Below are positions 1-11,423 of a stretch of DNA of 64,000 nucleotides, one piece after another; within the stretch, counting starts at the first letter, position 1; the number at the start of each line of letters is the position of its first letter. The translations under genes were made by a program, and so were the position numbers. The stretch comes from an uncultured Chitinophagaceae bacterium (lineage in GTDB: Bacteria > Bacteroidota > Bacteroidia > Chitinophagales > Chitinophagaceae), in the NCBI GenBank assembly GCA_903895845.1, contig CAITVK010000121.1, positions 34,980 to 98,979 of the forward strand, written 5' to 3'. The notes under the pieces were generated by a model. It ran no database searches and had not been told where the DNA came from. It worked only from the letters and a program-made list of their open reading frames with translations.

Positions 1-2404
1 CCTTCACCGTTAAATGAATGCTCGCCAATTTCAAATTGCCCGAGGTAGCTGTCAACACCACATCCCCCGCACTTGCAGCTTTACTCTGGATAATCACTTG
101 CGCCAATCCATTATACAAGCTGTATTTATTACCCTTTTCTGGTTCGTGGTTATTGCTGTTGCCATTACCCATCCCAATAATGTTTGCTGGCCCACTTATC
201 TCAAATTCTATTGGCAGATTAGCCGTTTCCACAGGTCTTCCCTTGGCATCCAATGCCCTGACTGTTACTGGCAAAGCATCCTGACCATCGCCTGCCAAGC
301 TATTTTTGTAAGGTATCAACTCCAGGCTAACAGGTTCTCCCGCAGTTTCTTCCACAAAGTGAGACACTTCTCTCCCTCCTTTATAACCAACAGCTTCCAG
401 CTTTCCGGGTTGATAAGGCACGTAAAAATTATTCATATCATATTTATCTACCTTCTGCTCTCCAATTACTTTACCATTCAGCTTCAACTTTATGGTTTCC
501 GCATTGCTCATCACCATCACACGGATATTTTTACCGATGCTGTCTTTGGGCCAGTTCCAATGCGGCACCAACTGCAACACAGGCTGAGATGCAGGTAGCC
601 ACTGCGCCTGATGAATATAGAAAGCCGTCTTGGGGAAACCACACACATCCATACAGCCAAAAACAGAACTAGCAGAAGGCCACTCAAAAGGCTGCGGTTC
701 GCCTCTGTAGTCGAAGCCAGTCCACACAAAACAGCCCGCCACATACGGCTTCTCATCAACCAATTTCCACGCTACCCTGTGTGTTTCGCCCCATCCTGGC
801 TTAACATCATCATAAGATGCCAGCACATGCTTCTTCTTATCGCTCACATATTCGCCCCTATTCATCTGTCCCGAAACATCTTCGGAACTCGTGATGGGTT
901 TATTGGGGAACTGTTTGTGGTAGTTTTCATAACCACCTTGCTGATAGTTGAAACCCACAACATCAACGGCATGCGACACATTAATGGGTGTAAAAAGCCC
1001 GCCACTTTGAGCCGCAGTAACCGGGCGGCTCGTGTCTAGCGTCTTCACAACCCTACTCATCCGGCGCACCATCTCATAACCATTTTCGGTGCCTTGCATC
1101 GGCTCTTCATTAAACACACTCCACAGAATGATGCTTGGGTGATTTCTATCCCGTCTCACCATCCACTCTAACTGACGCTGATATTCGGGTGAAACATTGA
1201 AGTTCCTGTTTTCATCCATCACCAGAATTCCGTTTCTATCACAAGCATCCAAGAACTCATTGGACGGCGGATTGTGCGAGCATCTGTTGGCATTCACCCC
1301 CATCTCTTTCAGCTTCTTAATCCTAAAATCCCACAAGGCATCAGGCACGGCAACACCAACACCTGCATGATCCTGGTGATTACAAGTGCCCTTAATCTTC
1401 ACCCATTTATCGTTGAGGAAAAAGCCCGAATCGGCACGGAACTGAATGGTACGGAAACCGCAGGATGTTATCAGGTGATCTACCACTTTCTCCCCTTCAT
1501 ACACAACCGTTTTTACCTGATACAACACAGGATTCTCTAAGGTCCATAAAGTTGGATTATTGATTGAAAGATTTATTTTGGTAATACTTTTATCTAGTGG
1601 ATTAATGCTTGCAGATTCCGACTTTCCCGTGGCTATTACAGTACCGTCATCCTTAATAACCCTCGATTCAACCACATAAGAAGCCGCATCCTTTCCACTA
1701 TTCTCCACAGTCGCTTCCTCTGGAATAACCCAACTGCCATTTGCCGTTTTCACCGGCTGCGCAAACACCCCATCCGTAATAATATGTACGGGAGACTGCT
1801 TTACCAACCAGGTATGCCTATAAATTCCCGCCCCTTCGTACCACCAACCTTCTTGCGTAACTGCATCTACCCGGATGGCGATATTGTTTAGGTCTTCGCC
1901 ATACTTTGCCATAGAGGTAATGTCTATGTAAGACGAAGTATAACCACAAAAATTACGGTGCATGATGGTGCCATTTACCCAGATGGTGCAGTTGGTAGCA
2001 ATGCCATCAAACTGAAGCTCTATATGCTTTCCCTTATCGGCGGCATCCAGTTTAAAGTTGCGGCGATACCATCCAATCCCCCTCTTTCGGTAGCCTTGAG
2101 TAGGGTTTTCGGTACTGTCGTACGCTGTTTCCACGGCCCAGTCGTGGGGAAGATTCAGCAAGCGCCATTTTGTATCATCATACTCTGGGTCGGCAGCGCC
2201 CCACGCCTTTCCGGCCTTGGCATTTGGATAACTCATGTTCTGCCCTCTGATGATAGGGAAGGGAATATCGCCCAGATTAAACCGCCAGCCATTGTCTAGC
2301 GACAACCGTTCGTGCGGAGCAGCGTTAATTGTACTATTTGTTTGAGCAATTACTGAAGTACCAATCAGCATTAAAGCAAGCAGTGAGAAGCAAACGTTTT
2401 TCAT
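1..2404 (-). CDS. Glycoside hydrolase family 2 (beta-galactosidase-like), 3' end beyond window edge
   Basis: Minus-strand reading from ATG at 2404 gives MKNVCFSLLALMLIGTSVIAQ (signal peptide), then RLSLDNGWRFNLGD, LPHDWAVE, GVNANRCSHNPPSNEFLDACDRNG, RNHPSIILWSVFNEEP; typical GH2 motifs. Not in the ORF track because it runs off the window. Confidence 0.85.
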   Translation of the reverse strand, partial: MKNVCFSLLALMLIGTSVIAQTNSTINAAPHERLSLDNGWRFNLGDIPFPIIRGQNMSYPNAKAGKAWGAADPEYDDTKWRLLNLPHDWAVETAYDSTENPTQGYRKRGIGWYRRNFKLDAADKGKHIELQFDGIATNCTIWVNGTIMHRNFCGYTSSYIDITSMAKYGEDLNNIAIRVDAVTQEGWWYEGAGIYRHTWLVKQSPVHIITDGVFAQPVKTANGSWVIPEEATVENSGKDAASYVVESRVIKDDGTVIATGKSESASINPLDKSITKINLSINNPTLWTLENPVLYQVKTVVYEGEKVVDHLITSCGFRTIQFRADSGFFLNDKWVKIKGTCNHQDHAGVGVAVPDALWDFRIKKLKEMGVNANRCSHNPPSNEFLDACDRNGILVMDENRNFNVSPEYQRQLEWMVRRDRNHPSIILWSVFNEEPMQGTENGYEMVRRMSRVVKTLDTSRPVTAAQSGGLFTPINVSHAVDVVGFNYQQGGYENYHKQFPNKPITSSEDVSGQMNRGEYVSDKKKHVLASYDDVKPGWGETHRVAWKLVDEKPYVAGCFVWTGFDYRGEPQPFEWPSASSVFGCMDVCGFPKTAFYIHQAQWLPASQPVLQLVPHWNWPKDSIGKNIRVMVMSNAETIKLKLNGKVIGEQKVDKYDMNNFYVPYQPGKLEAVGYKGGREVSHFVEETAGEPVSLELIPYKNSLAGDGQDALPVTVRALDAKGRPVETANLPIEFEISGPANIIGMGNGNSNNHEPEKGNKYSLYNGLAQVIIQSKAASAGDVVLTATSGNLKLASIHLTVK

Positions 2405-2733
2405 GAAGCTATTTTTCGTTGAGACGCAAATCTAAGTATAAAGTTTAGTAGTGTATCCAAGACATTTAACGGGGAGAGGAGGTTGAAAATAATAGTTTCT
2501 ATTAATCAGAATATAAAGACTAATGTTGCTGAACAGAGCAGTAAAGAAAAGTCTCGCTCCACACAGATAGACATTCGGCATTCGTTTCATTTCCATAAAT
2601 CTTCTTGTATTATAAGGCAAGAAATTCTAAGCTACCAAACATCAATTTACAGATAGTCAATCATTCATTCAGCAAGTACACTCAGCCCAAAAGCGTTTAG
2701 CATTGTTTCGCTATGCTTTTGATTTGATTTAGA

Positions 2734-2985
2734 GATAAATAAAAAGATTTGCTATAACACGAGTTCTCGTGGCAGGGCAAATTCGAAGATTCGTTGTAAC
2801 ACGAGTTCTTGCGACAGGGCAAATTCGAAGATTTACTATAACACGAGTTCTCGTGGTAGGACAAATTTGAAGATTCATTGTAACACGAGTTCTTGCGACA
2901 GGGCAAATTTGAAGATTCACTGTGACACGAGTTCTCGTGACAGGGCAAATTCGAAGATTCATCGTAACACGAGTGTCGGTGTTGG
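2734..2985. repeat. 21-bp-period tandem array A (12 units, alternating taacacgagttctcgtggcag / ggcaaattcgaagattcgttg, 42-bp higher-order repeat)
   Basis: Unit starts by eye: 2734, 2755, 2776, 2797, 2818, 2839, 2860, 2881, 2902, 2923, 2944, 2965, all exactly 21 bp apart. Edge units are more diverged. Confidence 0.95.
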
Positions 2986-3041
2986 TACAAATACATTTAA
3001 TATTATCAAAATTAGTATAATCATTCTTTAAAACAATAAAA

Positions 3042-4001
3042 ATGGATTTAGCTTGGAAATACATAGACGATCAATTTGTACAAGTAACACGAGATAGCGT
3101 AAAGCGATCCATCATACTAAGCACCTTTCACAACAATGCGCTCTTCACACTATCAACAAAGTATCCGTTACTATTGACATTGTACAACAGATACCACCCA
3201 TTGCACCTAGCCCTAATCCAAAGCAACAACCAACGCACAAGTTCGGGTAGCTTGCAACAGGGCGACAGGCTGACGGTGATGCAAGATTACGCTGCTGCCA
3301 AACTATTGCTGACGGAAGAATGGATGCCAGTGATATTGGGGCTTCATAAGAAAACATCTCCTCGTTATCTGGCCATTTTTCCTGATGGACTGAAAGATTT
3401 TAACAGGGGCGGCATTGATGATAAGATTGAAGCCTTTGATGTGTTGAGCAAAAATATAGGCGACGAACCTGCACTCGCCTCCATCAAAGCACTTGTTGAT
3501 AGTACCTACGCTTCGCTACTAGTGGTGAGGAATACGCAAAGCAGCGCAAAGACGACGTCCTCAGACGATAGTACTACTTTGGAGGATGCGCGCCTGGCTG
3601 CCATGAGTATGCAATACCGAAACATGGCCTTCATAGTAGATAATTTTTACGAAACGCGAGAAGCTATGTGTGCCCTTATTTTCGACTTGGTAACACTGCG
3701 CGAAAATCCGCAAACCATCTTTACAGGGAAGGTATTAGCAGGAGAATCAAGTAACATACTGGCACATACTTTCCTTGCTGCCGATGAAGTTGCTGTGAAA
3801 ATAGTAGGTTCCGGCACCTTTAAACTACGCCTTTCCTCCTCCGCTTCAGGAACGGATAGCGCAGCGGTTTTAGTAACTGCAAACATCAAGCAAAAGATAA
3901 CCATCAGTGCTTTCGACATCACCAACTATGCCCTTCACCGCTATTTAAATGTAGAAAATTTATCTGGCAACGCAGGAAGTTATCGGGTGCAGCTACTATA
4001 A
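3042..4001 (+). CDS. Hypothetical protein, 319 aa
   Basis: Long ORF with ATG start 57 bp after array A; helical-looking N-terminus and beta-rich C-terminus; no family recognised. Confidence 0.75.
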   Translation: MDLAWKYIDDQFVQVTRDSVKRSIILSTFHNNALFTLSTKYPLLLTLYNRYHPLHLALIQSNNQRTSSGSLQQGDRLTVMQDYAAAKLLLTEEWMPVILGLHKKTSPRYLAIFPDGLKDFNRGGIDDKIEAFDVLSKNIGDEPALASIKALVDSTYASLLVVRNTQSSAKTTSSDDSTTLEDARLAAMSMQYRNMAFIVDNFYETREAMCALIFDLVTLRENPQTIFTGKVLAGESSNILAHTFLAADEVAVKIVGSGTFKLRLSSSASGTDSAAVLVTANIKQKITISAFDITNYALHRYLNVENLSGNAGSYRVQLL

Positions 4002-4009
4002 GTAGTGCT

Positions 4010-4080
4010 GAGTGATGAGTTATAAGTGATGAGTTAGCCGCGCCTAAACTTATAACTCATCACTTATAACTTATCACTTG
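4010..4080. terminator. Inverted repeat of agtgatgagttataagtgatgagtta / taactcatcacttataacttatcact between convergent genes
   Basis: Complementary arms around gccgcgcct; overlaps the stop codon of the minus-strand GH105 gene. Confidence 0.6.
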
Positions 4081-5233
4081 CTTTCGCTTTCCTTTCCTCA
4101 TACGCCTGCTCGAACATGGAGAAAATGCCGATGCCGAAGTCGTTGCCTTCAACTTGTTTGCGATGATAATAGTAATTTTTGTCGCCGATGCAAGTGCCAA
4201 TGCATATTCTTGTAGGCACCAGATACTGGCTTCCTTCCTTGCGGAGACTATACTTCCTAAGACCTTCATAAGCCTTATTCACCACAGGCAAAAAGGTGTT
4301 GGCAGGGAGGATATGCAGGTTGATACCCTTTAAAATAGTATAGGCAAACATAGCAGTACAGCTACTTTCCTGAAAATTTAGCGAATCTGTTGGGTGAACC
4401 GGCAACTGACACCAATGCCCGGTCTCCTTGTTTTGAAGCGCAGGAAGGTTGGCAGTCATCCTCACTAAATCTGCTTTCAAAATGGGATAATAAGGAGAGC
4501 TTTTTGGAACGATGGCAAGTGCATCAGCAAGCGTCATCAGTATCCAACCATTACCCCTTCCCCAGAACTCATGGTTTTTGCGCTCAGGATTCATATCCCA
4601 ACCAATCTGGCAGCAAGAATCGTCATATTCTCGGTTCTCTTCATTCCAACCGTGTACCCAAAAGCCTGTTTTCTTGTCCGCCAACACGTTCTTATGAATG
4701 GTATATTGTTGCATGAAGTCATCCAGATACTTCGTGTCGCCCGTTAGTTTATACATCTCAAAAAAATACTGTGCCAGCATATACACCGTGTCATCCCATA
4801 GCTGCGCAATGTTTGCACGATGAGATACACCGCCATTTTTTGTCTTGATAATATGCTGATAGTCGTTGTAAATAGCCAACGCCTTCTGCTTGTATTTCTC
4901 ATCCTTGGTCTTTTCAGCCAAAAATGCCATGCCCAAACCAGATACGATATCGTTGGGCGTAGTACCATTGGCTTTGGTATAGTTTAGGTCCATCGCAGTC
5001 TTGATATAATCAAAATATCTTCCTTTTTCCGTCTCGTTACTGCCCTGATATTTGGTGTAAATAGCCTTCAGGAGAATAGCTTGCGACCAACCCCAGCCAT
5101 ATTTATTGGCAGGAACCTTCACCTCCATACCATAATTGATGATTGAATCGGAAAGCTTTTGAGCCATAGAATAATGACCCAGCAGCAACATGGAAATTAG
5201 AACAGGAAGAAGTTTTGTACGCATTTTTTTCAA
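4064..5233 (-). CDS. GH88/GH105-type unsaturated glucuronyl/rhamnogalacturonyl hydrolase
   Basis: Motifs KANGTTPNDIVSGLGMA, WDDTVYMLAQYFFEMY, WGRGNGWILMTLADAL; signal peptide. Confidence 0.85.
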   Translation of the reverse strand: MKKMRTKLLPVLISMLLLGHYSMAQKLSDSIINYGMEVKVPANKYGWGWSQAILLKAIYTKYQGSNETEKGRYFDYIKTAMDLNYTKANGTTPNDIVSGLGMAFLAEKTKDEKYKQKALAIYNDYQHIIKTKNGGVSHRANIAQLWDDTVYMLAQYFFEMYKLTGDTKYLDDFMQQYTIHKNVLADKKTGFWVHGWNEENREYDDSCCQIGWDMNPERKNHEFWGRGNGWILMTLADALAIVPKSSPYYPILKADLVRMTANLPALQNKETGHWCQLPVHPTDSLNFQESSCTAMFAYTILKGINLHILPANTFLPVVNKAYEGLRKYSLRKEGSQYLVPTRICIGTCIGDKNYYYHRKQVEGNDFGIGIFSMFEQAYEERKAKASDKL

Positions 5234-5338
5234 GTGTTTTTAAAGTGTTGTTTATGAATGGTTACTATTTAGACCCCAAATATAATTAGTCGTCCCTATC
5301 CCTTTGCCTATCCCCTCTTTTCCTCCTTGTCCTCCTCG

Positions 5339-6364
5339 TTATTTCTTACCCTTCGGAATCCAGCTTGGCACGTCCGAAACACGAAGCGTCGGTTCTCCTT
5401 TCAGGTACCCAAGGTGAGTTAGGAATTTGTCCCCTTCGGTAATAGCACTCACCACCTGTTCCTCCGTAGCAGTATAATTTGTACACACAAAAGCGTGACG
5501 CGTATTGGGAAGCAGCAGCACGGTGCAGTTGTTACCTGCCTTTTTCATGGCATCTGTAAAGCGCACCGACTGCTCGCTAGGGATTACTTTATCGGCTAAT
5601 CCATGCAGTATTAAACAGGGAGGCAAACCCGGTTTCACATAACTAATGGGAGAGAAAGTGCGCGCTAGTTGCCAATCCTCAGGCTTGATAGACGCAGAAT
5701 CGAGCGCCTTTATGTTCTGAATCTTATCGCTCAATACATTCTTCACCAAAGGATATACCGTCATGTCCACACACGGGTTGTAAAGCACCATGGCATTGGG
5801 TTTCGCACTGATGGAAAGATCGTCGGCAGCGTCGTCAAACCCATCCATTGTACCCAACGCACCCGCAAGGTGACCACCAGCAGAATCGCCCAACACGATA
5901 ATCTTGTCGGGGTCTATGTTTAATTCTTTAGCGTGTGTACGAATGAAACGGATGGCAGATTTGCAATCGGAAAGACACTCGGCAAGCCCTGTACCACCAA
6001 ACTTAATCAGGCGATATTCGATGCTGAAACCAACGGCACCACGCTGTGCAAAATATTTGGCGTGTGCAAAGAAGGAACTGGCAGTGCCACTCGTCCAGCC
6101 ACCACCATGTATCCAGATAATGGCAGGGTATTTCTTACCGGGCTTTGCATCGGCAGGCTTGCTGTAATAAATCTTCAGGGTAGTATCTTTTGTCGATTTA
6201 AAAAACATCTCCTGCATGGGAGGCGTGGCTTGCAAAAGAGTGCGAAGGGTGACGGTATCTTTTTGTTGAGTGAAAGTTTTATCAATAATCCTACCCTCAT
6301 TTGAGTACGCAGAGAGGATACTACCCATCACCAAAATCGTTAGAAGAAAGCTTTTCATATTCAT
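5339..6364 (-). CDS. Alpha/beta hydrolase (acetyl-esterase-like), secreted
   Basis: HGGGWTSG oxyanion motif and GDSAGGHLAGALG nucleophile elbow; signal peptide. Confidence 0.85.
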   Translation of the reverse strand: MNMKSFLLTILVMGSILSAYSNEGRIIDKTFTQQKDTVTLRTLLQATPPMQEMFFKSTKDTTLKIYYSKPADAKPGKKYPAIIWIHGGGWTSGTASSFFAHAKYFAQRGAVGFSIEYRLIKFGGTGLAECLSDCKSAIRFIRTHAKELNIDPDKIIVLGDSAGGHLAGALGTMDGFDDAADDLSISAKPNAMVLYNPCVDMTVYPLVKNVLSDKIQNIKALDSASIKPEDWQLARTFSPISYVKPGLPPCLILHGLADKVIPSEQSVRFTDAMKKAGNNCTVLLLPNTRHAFVCTNYTATEEQVVSAITEGDKFLTHLGYLKGEPTLRVSDVPSWIPKGKK

Positions 6365-6580
6365 TTATTAATACAGACCATTGTTTTTGGGAAGGTTTAA
6401 AGTAGGCAATCTAGGCAAGTAATTTCTTTTAGAATGAGGACAGCAGGTTGTTATTGAAAACTGATTATCCCATTAAAATTATTGCAGTGGTAAAATTAGT
6501 AGCGGTAGATCAGGTGTAGAAGCCTGAATGCTTCTAATTGTGGTTTGTATGTTGAAGTGGGGAGGTGAAATCTGTTTAAT

Positions 6581-7409
6581 TTACTCGTTTACGGTATAGA
6601 TGTCAATGCCATCCTTGGTTAGGATGTAGCAAAGGTTTTGGCGTTGTACTATTTTCTTTGCATTTGCAATGCTGATGCTAGGTCTCGCTTGTTGAAAATG
6701 CATGTCCTTGGGACGTTCGGCATAGAAAAAAGTACTGTCATGTCCCTTCAGGAAGCCATCAAATACCTGCACATCCTGCCACTGGTAAACGGGATATTGC
6801 GACTTGAAGCCACCATAATAATCAAAGACTTTCCACCCACCCTTTGGATTGTACAGATACAGCAACCCATTCATATCGAGGATGGTTTGGGGTGTAAAAC
6901 CTCCATCAAACAATAAACGGAAATCGGGGGTTTCCAGTAGCAGGTTACCGCTTTCATCAATCTTCTTCAGCTTGTTATCTACCTCATCAAACAACCAGAT
7001 TTTGTTGTCGTAACTCTGTGCAATTGCCTTCACCTGCAAATAGCCTTGTTGGGAAAGGTCAATCGTGTTTCTATTATTCAGTTGCCTGTCGAGCATCAGG
7101 ATGGTATTGAAGTCCTTATAGTAAACCAGCACTTTCAGGGGGTTACTAACGTCTATAGAATAGATGTCGCCGAAGCGTTTACTATCATTAAAGACGGCAA
7201 TACTATCGAGGTTGTAATTCAAGGTTTTGAGTTGATTAGAAGCCGTAATCAAATAGATGTTTCCCATGTTATCAACCGAGAAATTTGTATATGAACCCTT
7301 AATGGTTTGCGTCAATTTGAAGGGAAGCAATGTATCAGGGGAAGCCTTGATTGAATCAACTGCAAGCAAAGTAAAAAGGACAACAAAGAGTGTCTTGAAA
7401 ACCTTCATT
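6581..7409 (-). CDS. Hypothetical secreted beta-propeller-like protein
   Basis: ORF track starts at 7468, but MKVFKTLFVVLFTLLAVDSIKA (signal peptide) starts at 7409; the extension would read through a dispersed repeat. Confidence 0.7.
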
Positions 7410-7455
7410 CTTCTTTGTGCCCTTGCGCCTTTGTGGCAAGATTTATTATATAATG

Positions 7456-8214
7456 TTAGTCTTCCCATTTGTGGAGTTGCATATCATTTCCATCGAAGGA
7501 AGCATAAGTGAAGGTCCGTATCCAGTCGCCGAGATTTATATACCTACTTGTTTCGGTCAGTTTGAAGTCGATAGGAAAATGACGATGTCCAAACACAAAG
7601 TAGTCGTAGTGTTCCTTTTGTAGTACTTCTTTGCAGAATAGAATCAGCCATTCTTTGTCTTCTCCTAGAAAATGTTCGTCGCTTGTACCCGTCTTCTCTT
7701 TACTTTTTCTACTTAAGTAATTCGCCAAGCCCATCCCTAAGGTTGGGTGAAGTTGTCCGAAAAGCCAATGGCACACGGGGTTACGGAATATCTTTTTAAT
7801 GAACTTATACCCATGATCTCCCGGGCCTAAACCATCCCCATGACCTATGTAAAAGGCTTTGTCATTGAACTGGAAGGTCTTTGGGTGATGATATACTGGG
7901 ATGTTGAGTTCTTTTTCGAAATATCCGCTCATCCACATATCATGATTGCCCACAAAGAAATGAATAGGGATTCCGCTATCTGTTATCTCGGCCAGTTTTC
8001 CTAATAATCGGGTATAACCCTTTGGCACAACGGTCTTGTATTCATACCAGAAGTCGAAGATGTCTCCCACAATAAAGATGGCCGAAGCATCTTTCCGTAT
8101 AGATTCCAGGAATTGTACCACCTTCTTTTCACGTACCAAACTTCTTTCATGATCGGGCGCACCCAAATGAAAGTCGGATAGAAAGTATATCTTTTTAGAA
8201 GGAGGTATTTGCAT
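7456..8214 (-). CDS. lpxH: UDP-2,3-diacylglucosamine diphosphatase, LpxH-like metallophosphoesterase
   Basis: FLSDFHLGAPDHE, GDIFDFWYEY, GNHDMW, GHGDGLG, FGHRHFP motifs. Confidence 0.8.
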   Translation of the reverse strand: MQIPPSKKIYFLSDFHLGAPDHERSLVREKKVVQFLESIRKDASAIFIVGDIFDFWYEYKTVVPKGYTRLLGKLAEITDSGIPIHFFVGNHDMWMSGYFEKELNIPVYHHPKTFQFNDKAFYIGHGDGLGPGDHGYKFIKKIFRNPVCHWLFGQLHPTLGMGLANYLSRKSKEKTGTSDEHFLGEDKEWLILFCKEVLQKEHYDYFVFGHRHFPIDFKLTETSRYINLGDWIRTFTYASFDGNDMQLHKWED

Positions 8215-8258
8215 TGATTATGTAAGTTATAATCTATTATATTAAGATGAAAGTGGTG

Positions 8259-8888
8259 TTATCCTTCAATCAGGAAGCAGAAAACCTCTTTAGGGCCGTG
8301 AACACCCACTACGAGTGTTTTCTCAATATCAGCTGTTCTGCTTGGCCCTGTAGCCAAGGATATTAAAGAGGGTAAATTGCCTTTGTACTTAGTTTTCAAT
8401 AACTGCAAACCATCCTTTATATCGAACACCAACTGACTGGTGTAGGCAATACAGATGTGAACGGGCGCATATACACTTACGGTTCTACCGCTTTGTTCTG
8501 CTGAACTTAAAAGGATGCTTCCTGTTCTTGCCACTAGGGCTTCGCAGGTGGTGATAGAAGCATCGCAGCTTTTTAAATCAGTTGAACTGAGGTTAGAGAA
8601 ACCATTGTTTTGAAGGCTTTCCTTTAAAGCATCCTCAACACAATAGATGTTATCCCACTTTCTTACAGCAGCCAACTCATTCAGGTTAGCGACCAACTCC
8701 TCCGCAGAGCCACAGTAGACAAACTTACCTTGAAGTTGGGAGAAATTCTCTGCAAACTTCAACTCCAAATCGTCTTTCTCTGCTTCAAATATCTCTTTGT
8801 CAGCATTCGTTGATACAAACGGAACAGGCACTCTAGTAGTGAGTGCCTGCCTTATCTTGCTTAATATCTTTTCTCTTGAATTGCTCAT
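8259..8888 (-). CDS. LUD domain protein (LutC/YkgG family)
   Basis: ITTCEALVARTGSILLSS...GRTVSVYAPVHI...ATGPSRTADIEKTLVVGVHGPKE signature. Confidence 0.85.
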   Translation of the reverse strand: MSNSREKILSKIRQALTTRVPVPFVSTNADKEIFEAEKDDLELKFAENFSQLQGKFVYCGSAEELVANLNELAAVRKWDNIYCVEDALKESLQNNGFSNLSSTDLKSCDASITTCEALVARTGSILLSSAEQSGRTVSVYAPVHICIAYTSQLVFDIKDGLQLLKTKYKGNLPSLISLATGPSRTADIEKTLVVGVHGPKEVFCFLIEG

Positions 8889-8890
8889 CT

Positions 8891-10942
8891 CTAAGATTCA
8901 GATTCTGTATTAATGTTTGGAGCAATAATTATTGGTTCATCAGGAGCGATTACAACTTCTGGCAAAGCCTCTTCCAAGATTTTCTTTTCATCAAAAGGAC
9001 GCTTACCTATCAAGGCTTCTACATCACTTTTGTGTAATACTTCTTTGGATAGAAGTTCCTTAGCAATAATCTCTACCTCATTCTTTCTTTCTGTAAGCAA
9101 CTGTAAGGTTCTTTCATAAGCCTTTGCAACAATTTCCCTTACTTCTTCATCAATCAACTTACCTGTTTCTTCACTGTATGGCTTTGTGAAGGTACTTTCT
9201 TGAGATGGATCGTAGAAGCTAACGTTACCAACCTTACTATTCATTCCATAAACAGTAACCATTGAATAAGCAATCTGGGTTACGTTCTGCAAATCGCTTC
9301 CTGCACCAGTTGATATCTTACCAAAGAATATTTCTTCACTAACCCTTCCACCAAGTGACATACAAATACGGTCAATCAGATCTTCTGTTCTGTGAATATA
9401 TTGTTCCTTAGGCGTATATTGTGCATAGCCCAAAGCCGCTGTTCCTCTTGGCACGATCGTTACTTTCAACAATGGATATGCGTGTTCCAAGAACCAACCG
9501 CATACGGCATGCCCTGCTTCATGGTAAGCAATTATTTCTTTCTCATGCGGTGCTATTATCTTGTTCTTCTTCTCTAAACCTCCAATTACACGATCAATCG
9601 CATCTTGGAAGTCAATCATTTCAACACCTTCTTTGTCTTTACGAGCAGCAATCAAAGCCGCTTCATTACAAACGTTGGCAATGTCGGCACCAGCAAATCC
9701 TGGTGTTTGCTCAGCTAATTTATTGATATCAAGGGTTTCGCTGACTTTAATAGGTGTAAGGTGCACTTTAAATATCGCTTCCCTTCCTTTTACATCAGGC
9801 TTATCAATACTAATTTGCCTATCGAAACGACCCGGTCTTAGTAGTGCACTATCCAACACATCGGGTCTGTTAGTAGCTGCAAGAATGATGATACCTGTAT
9901 CGCCACCAAAGCCGTCCATTTCAACAAGCAATTGGTTTAGCGTGTTTTCCCTTTCATCATTACTCATCATTACGTTCTTACCTCTTGCACGTCCTATGGC
10001 ATCAATTTCATCGATGAATATGATACAAGGCGCCTTCTCTCTAGCTTGCTTAAACAAATCTCTTACCCTGCTAGCGCCCACACCTACAAACATTTCTACA
10101 AAGTCACTACCACTCAAACTAAAGAAAGGAACTTGTGCTTCTCCAGCCATTGCTTTCGCCAACAATGTTTTACCAGTACCTGGAGGGCCAATCAGTAAAG
10201 CCCCCTTGGGAATCTTACCGCCTAGTGCTGTGTACTTCTTTGGGTTCTTAAGGAAATCTACAATTTCCATCACCTCTACTTTAGCTTCATCCAAACCTGC
10301 TACGTCACCAAAGTTGATATTTACTTTAGCACCTTTATCAAAAAGGGTTGCTTTAGATTTTCCGATATTAAAGATACCGCCGCCGCCACCGCCTGGTCCA
10401 CCGCCGCCCATCTTGCGCATCATCAGAAGCCAGATGCCTGCAAAAATCAATACATAAATTATAATACTTGACGCAGGACCAAAGAAGTCTGTATCGTCTG
10501 TTGGATCTATTGCTACCTGATTGATAGTAGGGTGTGTTTTATAGAATTCGCTTAGGTTCTCGTAGAAAACCTTCCAGTCAACAATGTTAAACTGAAACAA
10601 GGCAACCCCTTTTACCTTGCTTGGATCTAGTTTCTCCTTAAATTTCTTTACATAAAACTCCTTACCAATACTATCACTGTTGATGTAGACTCTTACCAGA
10701 TCCTTATTTCTTACCAGTTCAATCTTTAATACATCACCTTTGGCAAGCATATTTTCTTTAAACTCTTGCTCGGTGATTTTGGTAATATCAGGGCTGTTTT
10801 TTAGATATGTAGAACCCACCAAAACCGCGAATATCAATCCATATATCCAATAGATATTAAACTTAGGTACCTTGCGATTGGGCTTTTCATCTCCTCCAGG
10901 GTTTATAAAAGGTATCTTTGGTTGCTTGTCTTCCTTTGCCAT
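8891..10942 (-). CDS. ftsH: ATP-dependent zinc metalloprotease FtsH
   Basis: Walker [17 protein letters not shown] region, HEAGH zinc site. Confidence 0.97.
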   Translation of the reverse strand: MAKEDKQPKIPFINPGGDEKPNRKVPKFNIYWIYGLIFAVLVGSTYLKNSPDITKITEQEFKENMLAKGDVLKIELVRNKDLVRVYINSDSIGKEFYVKKFKEKLDPSKVKGVALFQFNIVDWKVFYENLSEFYKTHPTINQVAIDPTDDTDFFGPASSIIIYVLIFAGIWLLMMRKMGGGGPGGGGGGIFNIGKSKATLFDKGAKVNINFGDVAGLDEAKVEVMEIVDFLKNPKKYTALGGKIPKGALLIGPPGTGKTLLAKAMAGEAQVPFFSLSGSDFVEMFVGVGASRVRDLFKQAREKAPCIIFIDEIDAIGRARGKNVMMSNDERENTLNQLLVEMDGFGGDTGIIILAATNRPDVLDSALLRPGRFDRQISIDKPDVKGREAIFKVHLTPIKVSETLDINKLAEQTPGFAGADIANVCNEAALIAARKDKEGVEMIDFQDAIDRVIGGLEKKNKIIAPHEKEIIAYHEAGHAVCGWFLEHAYPLLKVTIVPRGTAALGYAQYTPKEQYIHRTEDLIDRICMSLGGRVSEEIFFGKISTGAGSDLQNVTQIAYSMVTVYGMNSKVGNVSFYDPSQESTFTKPYSEETGKLIDEEVREIVAKAYERTLQLLTERKNEVEIIAKELLSKEVLHKSDVEALIGKRPFDEKKILEEALPEVVIAPDEPIIIAPNINTESES

Positions 10943-11018
10943 AATGATGAAGTTACTTCAAATAAAAATAATGTCTTTCCTATTGTATAGTTCAAATACG
11001 TATTGTTAAAATTCTTTT

Positions 11019-11423
11019 TTATGCTCCGTGTGTTTCTGCAATTGCATCGCTCCACATGTCTTCCAATCTATAAAACCTTCTTGCTTCGGGGTGCATAATG
11101 TGTACTACGATGCTCACATAATCTATGATTACCCATTGCGCACTTGCTTGACCCTCATGTTTATAAGGGTTTTCGTCACAAACTTCTTTAACATTAAATT
11201 CAATGAAATCACCAATGGCTTTTACTTGTGTAGTAGAAGATGCTTCACAGATGATAAAGAAGTCGGCCACAGCTTCCGGTATCTTTCTAAGGTCCAGACT
11301 AACGATACCTGTGCCTTTTTTATCTTCTATCGACTTGATGATTGTCTTGAATATCTTAGAGTTTTTGGTAAGCCTCGTTATTCCTTTTTTACGAGTATCT
11401 AATACGGAAAGTTGTTCCAACAA
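11019..11423 (-). CDS. rsfS: Ribosome silencing factor
   Basis: IFKTIIKSIEDKKGTGIVSLDLRKIPEAVADFFIICEASS...WVIIDYVSIVVHIMHPEARRFYRLEDMW. Confidence 0.92.
   Translation of the reverse strand: MLEQLSVLDTRKKGITRLTKNSKIFKTIIKSIEDKKGTGIVSLDLRKIPEAVADFFIICEASSTTQVKAIGDFIEFNVKEVCDENPYKHEGQASAQWVIIDYVSIVVHIMHPEARRFYRLEDMWSDAIAETHGA

Noticed and set aside
14-598. Plus-strand ORFs in the first 2.3 kb
   Set aside because: Antisense to the GH2 gene, whose reading frame runs off the left edge of the window.
2734-2985. CRISPR array interpretation of the regularly spaced palindromic repeats (also for the other 21-bp arrays)
   Set aside because: Unit length is only 21 bp in total, with no conserved repeat plus unique 30-bp-class spacer, and no cas-like ORF in the window.
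9561-10457. 298-aa plus-strand ORF
   Set aside because: Lies entirely antisense to ftsH, which is unambiguous.
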